The translations under genes and the position numbers were made by a program. Below, in pieces: positions 41,174 through 43,030 of a DNA stretch of 43,030 nt. The stretch's first letter is position 1. Each line of letters begins with the position of its first letter. The stretch is from JAXGXJ01 sp050943595 (lineage in GTDB: Bacteria > Actinomycetota > Thermoleophilia > RBG-16-64-13). Where the stretch lies: positions 1 through 43,030 of the forward strand of contig JBMNPM010000012.1 in the NCBI GenBank assembly GCA_050943595.1, in the 5' to 3' direction. The notes under the pieces are model-generated. The model was not told where the DNA came from. It made no database searches and was given only the letters and a program-made list of their open reading frames with translations.

Positions 41174-42558
41174 GGGTCGTGTTCCAAGACAGGAGCAAGA
41201 CCTACCATTTTGACTCCGCGGGCCTACAACTCTCCTGCGGAGATAACGTGATAGTGCAGACGAGCAAGGGTGCGGAGATCGGCAGGGTTGTCGATGCGCC
41301 TCACTATGTCAACGACAGCGACTTATCCGCCCCCTTGAAGCAGGTGATTCGGGTGGCCACTGAAGAGGATCGGGAGGCTCAGACTTCCTGCATCCGCAGG
41401 CAGGCTATGATGGTTTGCCGAGAGAGGATCGCGGCTCACAAGCTGGACATGAAATTGGTGAGCGCCGATGTCTCTCTCTCGGGTGATCGTGTGACCTTCA
41501 GCTTCTACTGCGATGAACGGGTGGACTTCCGCGGCCTCGTGGCCGACCTGTCACGCACCCTGAAGATGCGGGTTGAGCTGCGGCAGATCGGAGCTCGTGA
41601 GGAAGCACGGATGGTGGGAGGGCTTGGTCCCTGTGGTCGACACCTCTGTTGCACCCTCTTTCCGGGGGACGATGAGCCGGTCTCTATCCGTATGGCTAAA
41701 GAGCAGAATCTGCCACTCAATCCTGTGAAGATATCTGGTCTGTGCGGGCGGCTGATGTGCTGTCTCAAATATGAGCAGGAGCAATACGTGTACTTTCGTA
41801 AGGAAGCACCGCCTCGAGGGACTCGTGTGGTGACGCCTACCGGTGTGGGAGTCATCACGGGCTATCACGTTCTCAAGGAAGCCATCACCGTCCGTATGGA
41901 GGGAGGTTCGATTACCGACCTAAGGCTGCGCAATTGCGAGCCCCAAGAAGACGGTACATTGCTGTTTGTTCCCGATGTGGGGGAAGAGGCGGTTGTTAGG
42001 TCCGGTGGATCAGGTCTCTCTTCACCCGGTTTGCCGGCAGACATGAAGGCCGCCCATGCCTCAGCAGGTAGGGACAGGGGCGCTGCGGAAGAAGCGCAGG
42101 CGACGAAGGGCAGCTCCGGCGAAGATGAGGAGGTCAGGTCTAAGCGCCCTCGCTCGCGCCGAGGACGAGGTCGACGGGGCCGGGGTCAGGGAGCCGGTGC
42201 TGAGGGAGTTGCGGCTGAAGGCGTGGCGGCGATGGGAGGGCGTGTAGAGGCTGCGCCCAAGCCAGGCGTCAAGCAGGGCGGGCAGCAGCCGGGACGGCGT
42301 AGACCGCAGCAGAGTGGGGAACGGCCGAAGGACGGCGCCGGCCGAACTTCACGGCGTCCTAACGAGAAGCGTCCGCCGACGGCCGACGGTGGAAGGGTGT
42401 CTGAGCAGGGTGCGGCTGCTGAGCGTAAGCCTAGGCGACGGAGACGGCCTCGGCGCCCGGGGGGTGGCGAGAGTAGCGATCAGGGAGCCGGCGATGGCGG
42501 CCGCGTCTACAGTGGAGAATCACATAGTGGCGCAGCGGGTGGAAGTCCGAGTGCTTAG
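41158..42558 (+). CDS. ricT: PSP1 C-terminal-domain protein (RicT/YaaT-like) with long basic tail
   Basis: A 466-residue protein. Residues about 1-255 are the PSP1/RicT core: VVGVVFQDRSKTYHFD at the start, QTSKGAEIGRVVDAP, and the cysteine motifs MVGGLGPCGRHLCCTLF and ISGLCGRLMCCLKYEQEQY, which in RicT relatives help bind an Fe-S cluster of the RicAFT complex that assists mRNA processing. The last 200 residues are low-complexity, Arg/Gly/Ala rich (RPRSRRGRGRRGRGQ..., RKPRRRRRPRRPGGG), probably disordered and RNA-binding; this tail is unusual for RicT. GTG start, with AAGGAGG upstream inside the end of holB. Confidence 0.88.
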   Translation: MADVVGVVFQDRSKTYHFDSAGLQLSCGDNVIVQTSKGAEIGRVVDAPHYVNDSDLSAPLKQVIRVATEEDREAQTSCIRRQAMMVCRERIAAHKLDMKLVSADVSLSGDRVTFSFYCDERVDFRGLVADLSRTLKMRVELRQIGAREEARMVGGLGPCGRHLCCTLFPGDDEPVSIRMAKEQNLPLNPVKISGLCGRLMCCLKYEQEQYVYFRKEAPPRGTRVVTPTGVGVITGYHVLKEAITVRMEGGSITDLRLRNCEPQEDGTLLFVPDVGEEAVVRSGGSGLSSPGLPADMKAAHASAGRDRGAAEEAQATKGSSGEDEEVRSKRPRSRRGRGRRGRGQGAGAEGVAAEGVAAMGGRVEAAPKPGVKQGGQQPGRRRPQQSGERPKDGAGRTSRRPNEKRPPTADGGRVSEQGAAAERKPRRRRRPRRPGGGESSDQGAGDGGRVYSGESHSGAAGGSPSA

Positions 42559-42655
42559 CAGGACCGGCTGCGTGCCGTGTGTTAGTTGTATGGATGGCGT
42601 GGATGGTCTCCACTACGGCCCGTGCCTGATGGCGCAGGAGAGTGTCTCCCGGTGA
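42494..42655 (+). CDS. possible small Cys-rich protein overlapping the ricT tail
   Basis: A 53-codon frame starting ATG 42494 with GGGAG seven bases upstream, in another frame over the last 65 bases of ricT. The end (TGCVPCVSCMDGVDGLHYGPC) has a Cx2Cx2C motif plus a further Cys, as in small metal-binding proteins. No family is recognised. The overlap with a low-complexity reading frame means the open frame may be chance. Confidence 0.3.
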   Translation: MAAASTVENHIVAQRVEVRVLSRTGCVPCVSCMDGVDGLHYGPCLMAQESVSR

Positions 42656-42709
42656 TGTCACATGGCGCTTGTCAGAGGTGCGCCGACCTTCTAAACTAGC
42701 AGCTCTCAC

Positions 42710-42782
42710 GCCGACGTAGCTCAGATGGCAGAGCGGCTCACTCGTAATGAGCAGGTCCGGGGTTCGATTCCCCGCGTCGGCT
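42710..42782 (+). tRNA. tRNA-Thr (anticodon CGT)
   Basis: The cloverleaf folds completely. The acceptor stem GCCGACG pairs with CGTCGGC. The D arm GCTC...GAGC contains AGATGGCA. The anticodon stem GCTCA/TGAGC encloses the loop CTCGTAA with anticodon CGT (reads ACG). The T arm CGGGG/CCCCG encloses TTCGATT. The CCA end is not encoded. Confidence 0.96.
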
Positions 42783-42794
42783 TCTCGGGTAGAG

Positions 42795-42809
42795 AGCGGA
42801 AAATCCGCT
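42795..42809 (+). terminator. hairpin after the tRNA gene
   Basis: AGCGGA, AAA, TCCGCT form a 6-bp stem with a three-base loop 12 bases after the tRNA, followed by GTTTAA. The weak T-tract makes it only a candidate terminator, also placed at the end of the convergent minus-strand gene. Confidence 0.4.
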
Positions 42810-42827
42810 GTTTAACCCAAACACAAA

Positions 42828-43030
42828 CTACCGCATCATCGCCTCCCGTGCCTCATCAGACCGAAGCATCTTGGAGGCGGAGTGCCCCACACCCGGTACC
42901 ACCTTGAGGCTGTGATGGTCGTAAACGGATGACCCGAAGGTGAAGCCCAGATACTGGAAGTAGTTGAGGCCTCTTTGCAGGCGGTTGCTTCCTTGGATCA
43001 TAGCCGGCGGGGTTGTGTCTAAGTCGTCAT
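42828..43030 (-). CDS. C-terminal part of an alpha/beta-hydrolase-like protein (partial)
   Basis: A minus-strand frame is open from the window edge to a TAG at 42830-42828 (about 66 residues). It reads ...PPAMIQGSNRLQRGLNYFQYLG..., then LKVVPGVGHSASKMLRSDEAREAMM. The VPGVGHSA block looks like the loop with the catalytic His near the C-terminus of alpha/beta hydrolases, and the QG..R..RG.NYF region before it fits a hydrolase group of uncharacterised function. The nucleophile and acid lie beyond the window, so the call is tentative. Confidence 0.55.
   Translation of the reverse strand, partial: DDLDTTPPAMIQGSNRLQRGLNYFQYLGFTFGSSVYDHHSLKVVPGVGHSASKMLRSDEAREAMMR

Noticed and set aside
1..43030. 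CRISPR array, prophage or complete transposon
   Set aside because: No regularly spaced repeats, no phage structural genes and no intact transposase or integrase were seen.

Overview
This 43 kb window looks like a chromosomal segment of an actinobacterial (Actinomycetota) lineage outside the classical Streptomyces/Mycobacterium group, perhaps near Coriobacteriia, Thermoleophilia or the Geothermincolia-type lineages. The reasons are moderately high GC, Thr-rich secreted tails, an Ala/Lys-rich tail on topoisomerase I, frequent GTG/TTG starts, and a topA - tmk - holB - PSP1(ricT) housekeeping block. Class-level placement is inference. An NADH-module-free complex I, phosphoketolase, methylglyoxal synthase and a molybdopterin enzyme with a ferredoxin partner suggest an anaerobic or microaerophilic lifestyle.

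Region 1 (1-9334) is a surface-polysaccharide locus with visible decay. It starts with the tail of a Thr-rich protein and an internally deleted IS3-family relic. A mostly minus-strand operon follows: asparagine synthase, two GT4 glycosyltransferases, a phosphoglycosyl transferase and a DegT/DnrJ sugar aminotransferase. Two nucleotide-sugar genes are broken: a WecB-type epimerase (5'-truncated, frameshifted) and a CapD/FlaA1-type dehydratase (two stops and a frameshift). A divergent ExoA-like GT2 closes the locus.

Region 2 (9335-13850) is sparse: a DUF4389 membrane protein, methylglyoxal synthase, and an ECF sigma factor translationally coupled to a membrane protein that appears to carry an FtsX-type extracellular domain plus a DUF4352-like domain. 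A small transposase relic lies upstream of the sigma gene.

Region 3 (13848-23642) carries a cytoplasmic molybdo/tungsto-pterin oxidoreductase related to acetylene hydratase, a two-cluster ferredoxin, a doubtful small ORF with a perfect 15-bp tandem repeat, an MBL-fold hydrolase, phosphoketolase, a TauE/SafE exporter with its DUF1634 partner, an unusual GntR/FCD regulator fused to a HAD domain with degraded catalytic motifs, and TatC.

Region 4 (23975-34216) is a compact nuoABCDHIJKLMN operon with no nuoE, nuoF or nuoG: the 11-subunit form of complex I, which needs a donor other than NADH through the usual module. Its leader has a tandem 10-bp repeat and a GNRA-capped hairpin. A metal-dependent deaminase that may belong to the futalosine menaquinone route follows immediately, which would link quinone supply to the quinone-reducing complex.

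Region 5 (34254-43030) is housekeeping: a TPR lipoprotein-like or membrane-anchored protein, a STAS protein, an archaeal-like topoisomerase I, thymidylate kinase, DNA polymerase III delta', a PSP1/RicT protein, tRNA-Thr(CGT), and the C-terminus of an alpha/beta-hydrolase-like protein on the minus strand.

Most notable for follow-up are the GntR-HAD fusion with Asn in place of the nucleophilic Asp and an inverted repeat in its promoter, the FtsX-domain protein coupled to a sigma factor, the NuoEFG-less complex I, and the Mo/W enzyme lacking one canonical cluster cysteine. All assignments rest on motif recognition without database searches.
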